Program-made: the position numbers and the translations under genes | The notes under the pieces: generated by a model | Told to the model about the DNA's origin: nothing | The model's input: only the letters and a program-made list of their open reading frames with translations | Databases searched by the model: none | Shown: piece by piece, positions 1 to 8,490 of the stretch | How positions within the stretch are numbered: the stretch's first letter is position 1 | Layout of the letters: every line of letters begins with the position of its first letter | DNA from: JAABUE01 sp034431895 | GTDB taxonomy: Bacteria; Chloroflexota; Anaerolineae; Anaerolineales; Villigracilaceae | Direction of reading: 5' to 3' | NCBI GenBank assembly: GCA_034431895.1 | Contig: DAOUCM010000264.1 | Span: 1 to 21,382 of the forward strand | Length of the DNA: 21,382 bases

Positions 1-374
1 ATTCGTTGACGGTTTTCTTGCAAAGACCAACTCGATACATAACAGCAGGCAGTTACTCTGCTAGTCACTTTAGTTGCGGCTGGAGGCCGCGCTATGGCTT
101 TCTCAAGAAAATGTATATATCATAACTGTTTTCGAAATGTCGCTGCGAGCCGCTCTCTGGCGAAGCAGTCTCCCGTTCGACTGACAAAACTGACCTTGAG
201 GAGAGTGCTTCAGCGGCACCAACCGCCGCTTCGCAACGACATGGCTATTTTGTCAAGCATTCTTGAGAAAACCATGAGGTATTGCCCCCGTCTTGCGGAT
301 GCAACCCCGAAGCAATCTCTACCTTTGAGACTTTTCCGCCACATCCCCCTGCATGGCAACCCACTCTCCCATTT
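1..374. other. Left-edge stretch with no convincing gene
   Basis: Nothing here translates into a recognisable protein on either strand. A rightward frame from 94 has a good GGAGG ribosome-binding match at 82-86, but its product is an Arg/Leu/Ser-rich string resembling no family, and it would run into the end of the convergent kinase gene. The bottom strand near 308-328 carries a GAGATTGCTTCGG segment that recalls the GAGATTGCTTCG interspersed palindromes common in some environmental bacterial genomes. Only one partial copy is visible, so this is weak. Confidence 0.5.
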
Positions 375-1910
375 TCAACGCGGAAGGGAGAAGCAAATTC
401 TCGCGCCAGAAGCAGGCTGAGGGTCAGCCCAGATGCGGCCGCCATGCGCTTCAACGATGGCGCGCGCCAAGTACAGTCCCAACCCCGCGCCCTTCGTATT
501 CTTGACGGCTTTGTTCGAGCGATAAAAGCGGTCGAAGATATGCGGCAGGTCGCGGGCGTCTATGCCGGGGCCCTGGTCGCTGACGCATACAATGACCTGC
601 TCAGGGCGCACCTGGCCGCTGATACGAATCTCACCGCCTTCGGGCGAATATTTGATGGCGTTGGAAATGAGATTGGACAGCACCTGCGCAATACGGTTTT
701 CGTCGGCCAGCAAGACAGGGTAATCGGCAGGGAAATCGGTCAGAATGACATGCTTCGAGGTCTGGGTGCGAAAGCGTTCTGCCAGCCGTTCAGCCAGGGC
801 CGGCAGAGAGACATCCGCGCGATTGAGGCTCAAGCCGCCAGCCTGCAAGCGCGAAGCGTCGAGCAAATCATCGATCATCTTGGACAGACGGTCGGCTTCT
901 TCTTCGATGACCGACAAACTGTCATTGACGACGGCGCGTTCCCAGCGGGCATCGTCGCGGCGCAGGGTAGAGGCATAGCCTTTGATGAGGGCAACGGGGG
1001 TGCGCAGTTCGTGGCTGACAATCGAAATGAAGGTGGATTTGATTTCCTCGGCAGTGCGAAAATGGGTGATGTCACGCACGCTGGCAATGACATTGCGCAG
1101 TTTGCCGTTAGGCGAAAGGAGCGGGGCGTAGGTCACGCCCACCGGCAGGGGCGGCAAACCTTCACGATACAGATCGCCTTCGACATACAAAGTGGCATGA
1201 GGAGTGAGCGGCCAGCCGCCGCGCTCAGCCTCTTCCAGAGAGGTGCCTTGCGGTTCGCGCGCCCAGCGGATGATCTCGGCGTGCGCTTTGCCAATCAATT
1301 CGGTGCGCGGGCGATCGAGGAGTTTTTCGAAGGCGGCATTGACGCGCTCGATGGTATGGTCAGCGTGGAGGATGAGAATGCCATCGGCAACAGAATCGAG
1401 CAGCGCGTCGAGACGCTGTTTTTCGTAAGAGACCTGCCCATACAGTTGAGCATTGAAGACAGCAATGGCGGCCTGGTCGGCAAAGGAGGCCAGCAGCAGG
1501 CGGTCATTGGGCGAGAACAGGTCGGGATAGTTGCGAAAGATGAAGATGACGCCGATGACCTGTCCATGCGCCGAGAGCGGCAGGCCAACGCCGTTGAGCA
1601 GTCCCTGGCTAGCGGTGTAGGTCAGTTCTTTCAACATGCGGTTGAGTTCGCGCACGTCCAGTTCGCGTACTTTTTCCTCGGCCAGCAGGGGGGCGAGGTA
1701 ACTCAGAAAAGCGGGAGCAATGCCATGCGCAGCGGCGACACGCCAGCCGTCCTGTTCTTTGAGGGCGATCAGTCCGGCCTGCCCCGCCAGCATTTCGATG
1801 GAAATGCGCAAGATGCGCGCCAACAGGGGTTCCAGGTCGAGTTCCTGAGTGAGGGCGCGGGAGATTTCGAGCAGGTAGTCGCGTTGGCGGACGCGGAAGT
1901 CGGGCAGCAT
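375..1910 (-). CDS. Soluble GAF-PAS sensor histidine kinase
   Basis: This is a two-component sensor kinase that should autophosphorylate on a histidine and pass the phosphate to a response regulator. Numbered from the ATG at 1910 (511 residues), it has a GAF-like domain at about 15-160, a PAS domain at about 165-285, a HisKA dimerisation domain with SHELRTP (phospho-acceptor His300), and an HATPase_c domain with the N box near 412-422, G1 DQGPGI near 445-450, F box IFDRFYRS, and G2 GAGLGLY near 474-480. No transmembrane segment is visible, so it probably senses a cytoplasmic signal. An in-frame TTG at 1949 would add 13 residues of low-complexity sequence. The ATG is preferred because the GAF-type helix starts just after it, although no clear Shine-Dalgarno precedes it. 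No response regulator lies beside it in the window, so its partner is unknown. The gene is divergent from the adhesin gene. Confidence 0.93.
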   Translation of the reverse strand: MLPDFRVRQRDYLLEISRALTQELDLEPLLARILRISIEMLAGQAGLIALKEQDGWRVAAAHGIAPAFLSYLAPLLAEEKVRELDVRELNRMLKELTYTASQGLLNGVGLPLSAHGQVIGVIFIFRNYPDLFSPNDRLLLASFADQAAIAVFNAQLYGQVSYEKQRLDALLDSVADGILILHADHTIERVNAAFEKLLDRPRTELIGKAHAEIIRWAREPQGTSLEEAERGGWPLTPHATLYVEGDLYREGLPPLPVGVTYAPLLSPNGKLRNVIASVRDITHFRTAEEIKSTFISIVSHELRTPVALIKGYASTLRRDDARWERAVVNDSLSVIEEEADRLSKMIDDLLDASRLQAGGLSLNRADVSLPALAERLAERFRTQTSKHVILTDFPADYPVLLADENRIAQVLSNLISNAIKYSPEGGEIRISGQVRPEQVIVCVSDQGPGIDARDLPHIFDRFYRSNKAVKNTKGAGLGLYLARAIVEAHGGRIWADPQPASGARICFSLPR

Positions 1911-1973
1911 AGGGGTAAAGAGAATAGAGAGATAGAGGGTAGAGGGCAAAGTCAGGATGATGGAGTAAGGGAT

Positions 1974-1982
1974 ATTGTATCA
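1974..1982 (-). promoter_or_regulatory. Candidate extended -10 promoter of the GAF-PAS kinase
   Basis: On the bottom strand this reads TGATACAAT, an extended -10 element (TG, one base, TACAAT). Transcription would start near 1967, leaving an untranslated leader of about 57 bases before the ATG at 1910. There is no good -35 at normal spacing. An inverted repeat, GATAT-N9-ATATC at 1996-2014, covers the -35 region and could be an operator. Confidence 0.4.
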
Positions 1983-2167
1983 CTGGCTGGTTGGAGATAT
2001 GTAAGAGTTATATCATTTTTTCATCCACGTCTGGAAGCCATCGGACTGCATCCGCTCGCAATGAATAAACCAAGATAGCCCTCCCTTTGTGGGTTTGCTC
2101 GCCAAAAGGCGCTTTGTCGACTCTGCACTGTGCTCTTTGCACCTTTCAAAACTGTATAGTGAAACGA

Positions 2168-2195
2168 TTGACAAGTTATAAAAAGCGACTAAAAT
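2168..2195 (+). promoter_or_regulatory. Promoter of the adhesin gene (TTGACA-16-TAAAAT)
   Basis: A perfect -35 TTGACA (2168-2173) is followed after 16 bases by TAAAAT (2190-2195, five of six matches to TATAAT). Transcription would start near 2202, giving a leader of about 142 bases. This is the only good sigma-70-type promoter on this strand between the kinase and the adhesin. Confidence 0.6.
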
Positions 2196-2201
2196 GTTAA
2201 T

Positions 2202-2286
2202 AATTACACCTTTGAAATGCGGACGCTATGATCTAAAGCCTGGATTTGGCCGCTTTTCCTTTCCGGGGTACGGGCTTTAGGGAGCC
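2202..2286 (+). promoter_or_regulatory. Structured 5' leader, candidate riboswitch or attenuator aptamer
   Basis: The leader between the predicted start site and the terminator contains a perfect 8-bp inverted repeat, CTAAAGCC (2233-2240) with GGCTTTAG (2273-2280). The stem extends by a U-G and a G-C pair inward and encloses a 28-base loop containing CCGGGG. GCGG at 2219-2222 could pair with CCGC at 2250-2253 inside the loop, giving a more compact fold. A GAAA followed by GGACGC near 2214-2225 recalls parts of the c-di-GMP-I (GEMM) riboswitch, but the rest does not fit that consensus and I do not assign it. Placement directly before an intrinsic terminator and the start codon is typical of a riboswitch expression platform. 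Confidence 0.5.
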
Positions 2287-2330
2287 AGCAGCGAAACCGA
2301 CCGCACGGTTTTGCTGCTCTTATTTTTTTA
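2287..2330 (+). terminator. Intrinsic terminator inside the adhesin leader (attenuator)
   Basis: AGCAGC-G-AAACCG (2287-2299) pairs with CGGTTT-T-GCTGCT (2306-2318): a 13-bp stem with one G-U pair and a 6-base loop, followed by CTTATTTTTTTAT. This is a textbook Rho-independent terminator. No rightward gene lies upstream, so it cannot be ending another transcript. It sits 13 bases before the adhesin ATG, with GGAG at 2334-2337 as ribosome-binding site. Expression of the adhesin must therefore read through or remodel it. Confidence 0.8.
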
Positions 2331-2343
2331 TATGGAGTGAGAC

Positions 2344-5300
2344 ATGAAACAATCATTCAAGTTCTTGTTGTTGATCTCGATCTTGATCAGTTCCCTAGTG
2401 ACCGGCCCCGTCACCCCCGCGCACGCGGCCTCCCTGCCGGCGGAAATCAACAAGACTTTTACCCCGCTGCAAATTGACGCGGGCGGCTATTCTGTGCTAC
2501 GGGTCACCATCTATAATCCGAACACTTTCCCCCTGACGAACGCCCAGTGGTCGGATAATCTCGAAGCCATCCAAACCGGCTTGTTCATTGACGATCCTGC
2601 AAATGTCGTCATCGACCCCAACTGCGGCGGCGGCGCAACGGTCACCGCAGTGCCAGGCTCGACTACTCTATCATTGAGCGGCGCGAACGTCCCGGCCCAG
2701 GTGGGCGCCACGCCCGGCTCGTGCTATATCGAAGTGCGCATCTCTTCCGTCACGCCAGGCAGCCTGATCAACTACATTCCAGCAAATGCATTGCTCGCAA
2801 ATGGAAATGACGGCGGCACCCCGGTTGTCATCACGAACACCTCCCCCGCCACTTCCACCATCACGGTGATTGCTGTCTCTCCACCATCCCTGAGCAAGAC
2901 GTTCACCCCGCCCACCATCTTTGTCGGTCAAACCAGCGTCCTGACGATCCGCCTCAACAACAACGACGCAGACACGAACCTGACCGGTGTCACCTACACG
3001 GATAATCTGCCGGCCGGCCTCGAGATCGCCAATCCGCCCGGCTTGACCCTGACCAACTGCGGCGCGGGTGCTACGGTGACCGACGGCGGCGGAGGCGCGC
3101 TGGGCGCTGGCGACACCTCGCTGCGTTTGAACAACGGCACGGTCACGCCCAGCCAGGACTGCGTGGTCACGGTGAACGTCACCGGTGCCGCTGGCCCCTA
3201 CACCATCGCCAATGGTAATCCCAACGAAATCCCGGCCGGGCCGGGTGGGGTGGGTTCGCTACAAACCGACCAGGGCGTGACCAACGGCACAGCGGCGCGC
3301 GCCGAGTTGACCATCCAACCAGTGGGAATCCAGAAGGCCTTTGCGCCCGGCACCATTGATGCAGGCGACACCAGCATCCTGACCATCACGCTGCAAAACC
3401 CGACCGGTTCGGATTACACGGGCGTCGGCCTTACCGACAACCTGGCGACCATGGGAGCAGGCTTCACGGTGGCTGGCGCGCCCACAGCGAACACCTGTGG
3501 CGATGGCACCACCACCGGCATCATCACCGCCCCCATCGGCGGCACAATGATTACGCTCTCCAACGCCACCATCCCGGCCAGCCTCACGCCGCCCACGCCG
3601 GTCGGCACCTGCCAGATTTCCATCCCGGTGCGGGCCGACTTGACGTTTGCAGGAGGGACGCGCACCAACACCATTCCGGCCGGCGCCATGACCGGGCCAG
3701 TGACCAATTACTCCCCTGCAACCGCCAACTTGACCGTCAATAGCGCTTTATATGGTACAAAAGCCTACTCGGATACAAGCATCCTGGTAGGTGAAATCAG
3801 CACTGTCACGATCACCCTATACAATCTCAGCAGCACCGACCTGACCAACGTCAATTTCACAGACGCTATGGCAGCCAATGTAGCCATTTCTGGCACGCCT
3901 GCCAGCCCGCAATGCGGCGGCACGGTCACCAGCACGGCCGGGCCTCCCGGCAGCATCACCCTGGCCGGCGGCACGATTCCCGCCAACGGGAACTGTACCA
4001 TCGTCTTCGATGTGACCAGTTCTGTGGCTGGCACGTATGACAATACGGTGGGCGCAAATACCATCACGAATGCACAAGGCGTAGGTCATGCCGCCTTCAG
4101 CACCAACCCCGACCTGGTGGTAGCCGCGGCCGGCGGACCGGTGGGCTTGACCAAAGCCTTCCAGACCAGCCCGATCCAGATTGGCGGCACCAGCCGTCTG
4201 CGCATCACCATCACCGCCCCAGCGGATACCAACTTGACAGGTCTGACCATCACCGACACCTTGCCAGCCGGCCTAGTAATAGCAGCGACGCCTGCCCCCC
4301 TGGATACATGCGGAGGAGCAAATGTCGTTGCTCCAGCCGGCGGCACCACCATCAGTCTGAGCGGCGCGACGCTGGCTGCCGGCACCACTTGTCGTATTGA
4401 TGTGTGGGTCACTTCGACGACGCCCGGGGACTACACGGTCGCTAACGGAAACCCCAATATCATTCCTGCTGGCACGATCGTCACCGACCAAGGGCGCACG
4501 AATGCGACCGATGTCACCGCCAACCTGCGCGTTTCCAGCATCACCACCAGCAAGGCTTTCTATCCCACCACAGTCCAGGCTGGCGGCCGGGCGACTATGA
4601 CCATTACGGTCTATAACACCAGTTCCGAGGCGCTAACCAACCTTACACTTACAGATACGTTGCCTGGCACCCTCACCAACGGCCTGGTCATCGCGTCGTA
4701 CCCGCCCTCCCCAACGCCCGTCTCCTCGTGCGGCGGTACGTTGACAGCCGTAGCCGGCACGCAAACTATCCAACTGACAGGCGCCACCCTGCCGGCCGGC
4801 TCGCCCGGCAACCCCGGGCTATGCACCATCACCCTGGATGTAGAAGGGCGTGACAGCACCCCAGCAACGTCTAGCAGTTACCAGAACCAGATTCCGGTCA
4901 ACAACGTGTCGGCCACCTTGCCCAGCACCGGCGCGACGGTTAGGCCGATGGCGCAGGCGAACGCCACTCTCAACATCCAGAATCTTGCCTTCGACATCAC
5001 CAAGGGCTTTCATCCCGACCTGGTGTATGGCGGCGCAACCTCCACCATGACGGTCGGCTTGATCAACCCGAACCCCACTGTCACGCTGACCGGCATCTCT
5101 TTCACTGACGACATGGACTATTATTATGCGCCAGGCTCAAGCGGCATCAAACTGGCCAACCCGGTGGACTTCGATACCGGCACGTGCGGCGGCGTCCTGA
5201 CCGGTAACCCCGGCGACTCATCGTTCTCCTTCAGTGGAGGCGTGCTGGCGCCAGGCACCAGTTGTGAACTGACGCTCAAAGTGGTCATGGAAGTGAACGG

Positions 5301-8274
5301 CAACCGTATCAACCAAATTCCAGCCGGGGCCGTCACCACCTTCAACGGGGTCAGCAATCCGCTCCCCGTGCAGGCCTCGCTGACCAACCTGCCGGGCGTC
5401 AGCGTGCAGAAAGCCTTCAATCCAGATCCGGTGATAGTCAACGAAAGGTCCACCCTCACCATCACCATCCGCAACACAAGCAATATCCCTGTCGTTAACA
5501 TGGGCTTGAACGACAACCTGCCAGGCACACTGCCCGCCGGCTTACAAATCGCCAACCCGCCTAACGCATCCAACACCTGCGGCGGGACGTTGACCGCCAA
5601 CGCTGGCGACCAGATCATCAGCCTGACCGGCGGCGGGCTGGCCGGCAACGCCACTTGTGTGATTACCGTAGATGTCACCTCCACGACGCCGGGTGTGTAT
5701 GTCAACACCATCCCTGCCGGAGCCCTGACAGCCGACGGCGGCGTAACCAATAACGACTCCACAACGGATACTTTGACCGTAAACACCGACCTGTTCAGCC
5801 TGGGCAACCGCGTATGGTTCGATACCGACAACAGCAGCACCATCAACGGCACTGAAGTAGGCATAGACGGCGTGACCGTACAACTGTATGCAGCCGACGC
5901 CAGCGGCAACCCAACCGGTGTTCCGCTTGACACGCAGACCACCGCCAGCGGCGGCTACTACCGCTTCGACCGCTTAGCAGCCGGCGATTATGTGGTCGTC
6001 ATCCCTGCCAATCAATTCGAGGCTGGCGGCCCGCTGGCCGGATACCAAAGCAGCGGTACCTCCATCAACGGCAGCGGGAATGTGAGCGAAACCGCCGCAC
6101 CGGACGCAGACAACGACATTGACAGCGACGACAACGGCACACGCCAGACCAGCGGCACCTTCAGCGGGGCCGTCATCAGTTCGGCCGTGACGCTGGGCCC
6201 CACCGCCAATGAGCCCACCAACGACACGGACGCCCCCACTCCAAACCCGCCCGGTGAAGCGCCGGATAACCAAAGCAACCGCACAGTGGACTTCGGCTTC
6301 TACCGCCTGCAATTAGGCAACCTGATTTACCAGGACATCAACGAGAACGGCACTTATGACGCCGGCGACCTGCCGATCTCTGGCGCCAGGGTGCAATTGT
6401 TCGCCAGCGACGGCGTAACCGAAATCTTGGTTGGGCCAGACGGCATCCTAGGGACTGCGGACGATGCAGCCGGCGGCGTGACCACCGGCGCGGGCGGGAC
6501 TTACCTGTTTAGCGGCCTGCCGGAAGGAAATTACATTGTCAGAGTACTGCCGACCGGTTATGCCAGCACGATAGACACCTTCAACGCTGCCGACACGTCC
6601 AATCCGAACACCAATACCGACAACAATGACAACGGCGTGGGAACAGCCGGGGGGACGGTCTCCAGCAATGTCGTCACCCTGACGCCCGGCAGCCCTGGCG
6701 CGCTGCTCAACAACACGGTAGACATCGCCAGCGGCACCACCACTAACCCGACAGTTGACTTTGGCTACGTTACCTCGCTCTCGAAGCAGATCGTCCCGCC
6801 AGATGACGCCACGCACACTGTCCCGCCGGATGTCACCATCGGCGAGATCATCAGGTATGAAGTGTCCATGGTCATTCCGGCGGGCGGCTTGACCAATGTT
6901 CAATTGGTAGACATTCCCCAAAGTGGGCTGGCTTTTGTAGATTGTGTAAGCATCAGCCTGCCGGCCGGCGTCACTAGCACAGAATTCGTCAGCGGCGCGT
7001 GTGATGCGCTGGACGGCACCGACCCGGCCACCAGCAACCCGCTCATCGAGAACAACGGCGGGCGCATCACCTTCGATTTTGGCGACGTGAGCAACACCAG
7101 CGGCAGTTCCCAAACGGTGCGAGTGCAATACTCCCTGATCGTGCTGGACATCCTGGCCAACCAGGGTGGAGACAGTCTGACTAACAGTGTCACCTGGAGT
7201 TGGGCGGGCGGCTCGCACGTCACCAGCGCGCCGGTGGTGGAAATCGTCGAACCCATCATGAACATCACGAAAGACGCTGTGCCGACCACCGCCGCCATTG
7301 GAGATGTCATCACGTTCACCATCAACATCTCGCACGCGGCTATCAGCACAGCAGACGCCTTCGACGTGATTGTTTACGACTATATCCCTGCTGGCTTGAC
7401 TTTAAATGCGGCCAGCCTGGTCGTAGGCGGAACAGCTACGCTCACTTCATCGAGTTACGACCCTATGAGCAACACGCTCCAATTCGTGTGGGACGTCTTC
7501 CGGCTAGGCGAAACGGCCACGATTACCTTCGATGCTATCTTTGTAGGACCAGCGCCGGTGACCAACCTCAGCCGTGTGGAATGGACCAGCCACGAGATTG
7601 ATCCTACGCTGCCCGGCCCGCCGCCCGTGCCAGAACAACGCTCGCCTTACAACCCCAACGCGACCGAACGTTGGTATGATCCGGCTGCGCCGGCCGGCGT
7701 CAACAGTTATGGCGCCAGTGCCTCGGTTTCTATTACGTCTCCCTCTGGCACGCAAGCCGAACTGCCTGAAACAGGTTTTGCCCCCGGACGTGTGACCGTG
7801 TTGCCCAAACAACCGCTGGATTATCAATACGCTCAATACGGCGACCTGTGGCTGGAAATCCCCAAACTAGGCCTGAAGACCTCCATCGTCGGCGTGCCGC
7901 GTACCGACAGCGGCTGGGATGTGAAATGGCTATGGGAGCAGGCCGGCTGGCTACAAGGCACCGCTTTCCCCACCTGGCAGGGCAACAGCGTTCTCACCGC
8001 CCACGTCACCCTGCCCGACGGTCAAAAAGGACCGTTTGCAGAGCTATCCAAACTGCGTTGGGGCGACCAAGTCATCGTCCACGCCTATGGGCAGCGATAT
8101 ATCTACGAGGTGCGCACGAACCGCGTCATCCGGCCCAATGCCATTTCACCTTTCCAACATGAGGAGAAGGCCTGGGTCACACTGCTGACCTGTGTAGGGT
8201 ACAATGAAAGCAGCAACACCTACCGGCATCGCTTGGAAACGCGGGCAGTGTTAGTCAAGGTCGAAAACGAGTGA
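2344..8274 (+). CDS. Giant secreted DUF11/SdrD_B surface protein with LPETG motif and C-terminal sortase domain
   Basis: This is a 1976-residue predicted surface or adhesion protein. Residues 1-28 are a signal peptide (hydrophobic core, cleavage after AHA). Eight DUF11 repeats begin near 37, 185, 331, 473, 604, 737, 887 and 1023, each opening with a K-A/T/G-F/Y motif and holding two cysteines (usually CGG, then C-x-I/L-x-V), so an internal disulfide per repeat is likely. Two SdrD_B-like domains follow (about 1152-1320 and 1322-1475) with Asp/Asn-rich, probably calcium-binding, loops. Two further DUF11-like domains start near 1478 and 1637. LPETG lies at 1807-1811. The C-terminal domain (about 1826-1976) is a sortase transpeptidase fold: His1887 in VLTAHV, Cys1950 in TLLTC, and Arg1963 in HRLETR. 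No C-terminal hydrophobic anchor or positive tail is present. GGAG six bases before the ATG supports the start. The domain assignments are secure; the substrate and any self-processing are inference. Confidence 0.93.
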   Translation: MKQSFKFLLLISILISSLVTGPVTPAHAASLPAEINKTFTPLQIDAGGYSVLRVTIYNPNTFPLTNAQWSDNLEAIQTGLFIDDPANVVIDPNCGGGATVTAVPGSTTLSLSGANVPAQVGATPGSCYIEVRISSVTPGSLINYIPANALLANGNDGGTPVVITNTSPATSTITVIAVSPPSLSKTFTPPTIFVGQTSVLTIRLNNNDADTNLTGVTYTDNLPAGLEIANPPGLTLTNCGAGATVTDGGGGALGAGDTSLRLNNGTVTPSQDCVVTVNVTGAAGPYTIANGNPNEIPAGPGGVGSLQTDQGVTNGTAARAELTIQPVGIQKAFAPGTIDAGDTSILTITLQNPTGSDYTGVGLTDNLATMGAGFTVAGAPTANTCGDGTTTGIITAPIGGTMITLSNATIPASLTPPTPVGTCQISIPVRADLTFAGGTRTNTIPAGAMTGPVTNYSPATANLTVNSALYGTKAYSDTSILVGEISTVTITLYNLSSTDLTNVNFTDAMAANVAISGTPASPQCGGTVTSTAGPPGSITLAGGTIPANGNCTIVFDVTSSVAGTYDNTVGANTITNAQGVGHAAFSTNPDLVVAAAGGPVGLTKAFQTSPIQIGGTSRLRITITAPADTNLTGLTITDTLPAGLVIAATPAPLDTCGGANVVAPAGGTTISLSGATLAAGTTCRIDVWVTSTTPGDYTVANGNPNIIPAGTIVTDQGRTNATDVTANLRVSSITTSKAFYPTTVQAGGRATMTITVYNTSSEALTNLTLTDTLPGTLTNGLVIASYPPSPTPVSSCGGTLTAVAGTQTIQLTGATLPAGSPGNPGLCTITLDVEGRDSTPATSSSYQNQIPVNNVSATLPSTGATVRPMAQANATLNIQNLAFDITKGFHPDLVYGGATSTMTVGLINPNPTVTLTGISFTDDMDYYYAPGSSGIKLANPVDFDTGTCGGVLTGNPGDSSFSFSGGVLAPGTSCELTLKVVMEVNGNRINQIPAGAVTTFNGVSNPLPVQASLTNLPGVSVQKAFNPDPVIVNERSTLTITIRNTSNIPVVNMGLNDNLPGTLPAGLQIANPPNASNTCGGTLTANAGDQIISLTGGGLAGNATCVITVDVTSTTPGVYVNTIPAGALTADGGVTNNDSTTDTLTVNTDLFSLGNRVWFDTDNSSTINGTEVGIDGVTVQLYAADASGNPTGVPLDTQTTASGGYYRFDRLAAGDYVVVIPANQFEAGGPLAGYQSSGTSINGSGNVSETAAPDADNDIDSDDNGTRQTSGTFSGAVISSAVTLGPTANEPTNDTDAPTPNPPGEAPDNQSNRTVDFGFYRLQLGNLIYQDINENGTYDAGDLPISGARVQLFASDGVTEILVGPDGILGTADDAAGGVTTGAGGTYLFSGLPEGNYIVRVLPTGYASTIDTFNAADTSNPNTNTDNNDNGVGTAGGTVSSNVVTLTPGSPGALLNNTVDIASGTTTNPTVDFGYVTSLSKQIVPPDDATHTVPPDVTIGEIIRYEVSMVIPAGGLTNVQLVDIPQSGLAFVDCVSISLPAGVTSTEFVSGACDALDGTDPATSNPLIENNGGRITFDFGDVSNTSGSSQTVRVQYSLIVLDILANQGGDSLTNSVTWSWAGGSHVTSAPVVEIVEPIMNITKDAVPTTAAIGDVITFTINISHAAISTADAFDVIVYDYIPAGLTLNAASLVVGGTATLTSSSYDPMSNTLQFVWDVFRLGETATITFDAIFVGPAPVTNLSRVEWTSHEIDPTLPGPPPVPEQRSPYNPNATERWYDPAAPAGVNSYGASASVSITSPSGTQAELPETGFAPGRVTVLPKQPLDYQYAQYGDLWLEIPKLGLKTSIVGVPRTDSGWDVKWLWEQAGWLQGTAFPTWQGNSVLTAHVTLPDGQKGPFAELSKLRWGDQVIVHAYGQRYIYEVRTNRVIRPNAISPFQHEEKAWVTLLTCVGYNESSNTYRHRLETRAVLVKVENE

Positions 8275-8292
8275 GAGACTTCTCGGAAAGTG

Positions 8293-8326
8293 AACGTCCC
8301 GAAGGCAAAGGAACCTTCGGGACGTT
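8293..8326. terminator. Bidirectional hairpin terminator between the adhesin and SRP RNA genes
   Basis: AACGTCCCGAAGG (8293-8305) pairs perfectly with CCTTCGGGACGTT (8314-8326), a 13-bp stem with an 8-base loop. Rightward it is followed by TCATTATTTC, moderately U-rich, and ends the adhesin transcript 18 bases after its stop. Leftward it lies just past the 3' end of the SRP RNA, so it probably serves both convergent transcripts. Confidence 0.75.
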
Positions 8327-8343
8327 TCATTATTTCATCAAGA

Positions 8344-8447
8344 TCCAGGCAGGCGACCGGCGGCACCCGGAGACAATCCCTTACCGTTGCTGCCTCTCGG
8401 CCCTGGCGGGGTTCGGAACGTTCCGCCGCGCCGGGCCTGCCCGGATA
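8344..8447 (-). ncRNA. ffs: Small (4.5S-type) signal recognition particle RNA
   Basis: The bottom strand holds the conserved helix 8 of bacterial SRP RNA: AACCCCGCCAGGGCC, a GAGA tetraloop, then GGCAGCAACGGTAAGG. The ends pair: the 5' segment TCCGGGCAGGC (from 8445 down) complements the 3' GCCTGCCTGGA (ending at 8344) with one G-U pair, and the CGGCGG and CCGCCG segments extend the rod. The length of about 104 bases fits the small SRP RNA without an Alu domain. It pairs with Ffh to target nascent membrane and secreted proteins. The loop GAGA fits the GNRA class, where GGAA is the commonest form. The ends are set by pairing and the promoter and may be off by a few bases. Confidence 0.9.
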
Positions 8448-8453
8448 GACGTA

Positions 8454-8482
8454 AGCATACTCGAAGAGGGGATGGCTGTCAA
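8454..8482 (-). promoter_or_regulatory. Promoter of the SRP RNA gene (TTGACA-17-TATGCT)
   Basis: On the bottom strand a perfect TTGACA (8482-8477) is followed after exactly 17 bases by TATGCT (8459-8454). Transcription would start near 8447, just before the base-paired 5' end of the SRP RNA. The agreement between promoter position and RNA end supports both calls. Confidence 0.75.
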
Positions 8483-8490
8483 TCTCGAAA

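Noticed and set aside
94..420. Rightward frame of 108 codons with a good GGAGG ribosome-binding match
   Set aside because: The product is Arg/Leu/Ser-rich with no recognisable domain and the frame overlaps the convergent kinase 3' end; the Shine-Dalgarno match can arise by chance.
282..2078. Long rightward frame of 598 codons
   Set aside because: It is antisense to the GAF-PAS kinase, whose motifs are unmistakable on the other strand; GC-rich coding sequence commonly leaves such shadows open.
2202..2286. Assignment of the adhesin leader as a c-di-GMP-I riboswitch
   Set aside because: Only GAAA and GGACGC resemble the consensus; the conserved GCAAACC and CAAAGC segments and the typical 3' strand are missing, so only a generic structured-leader call is made.
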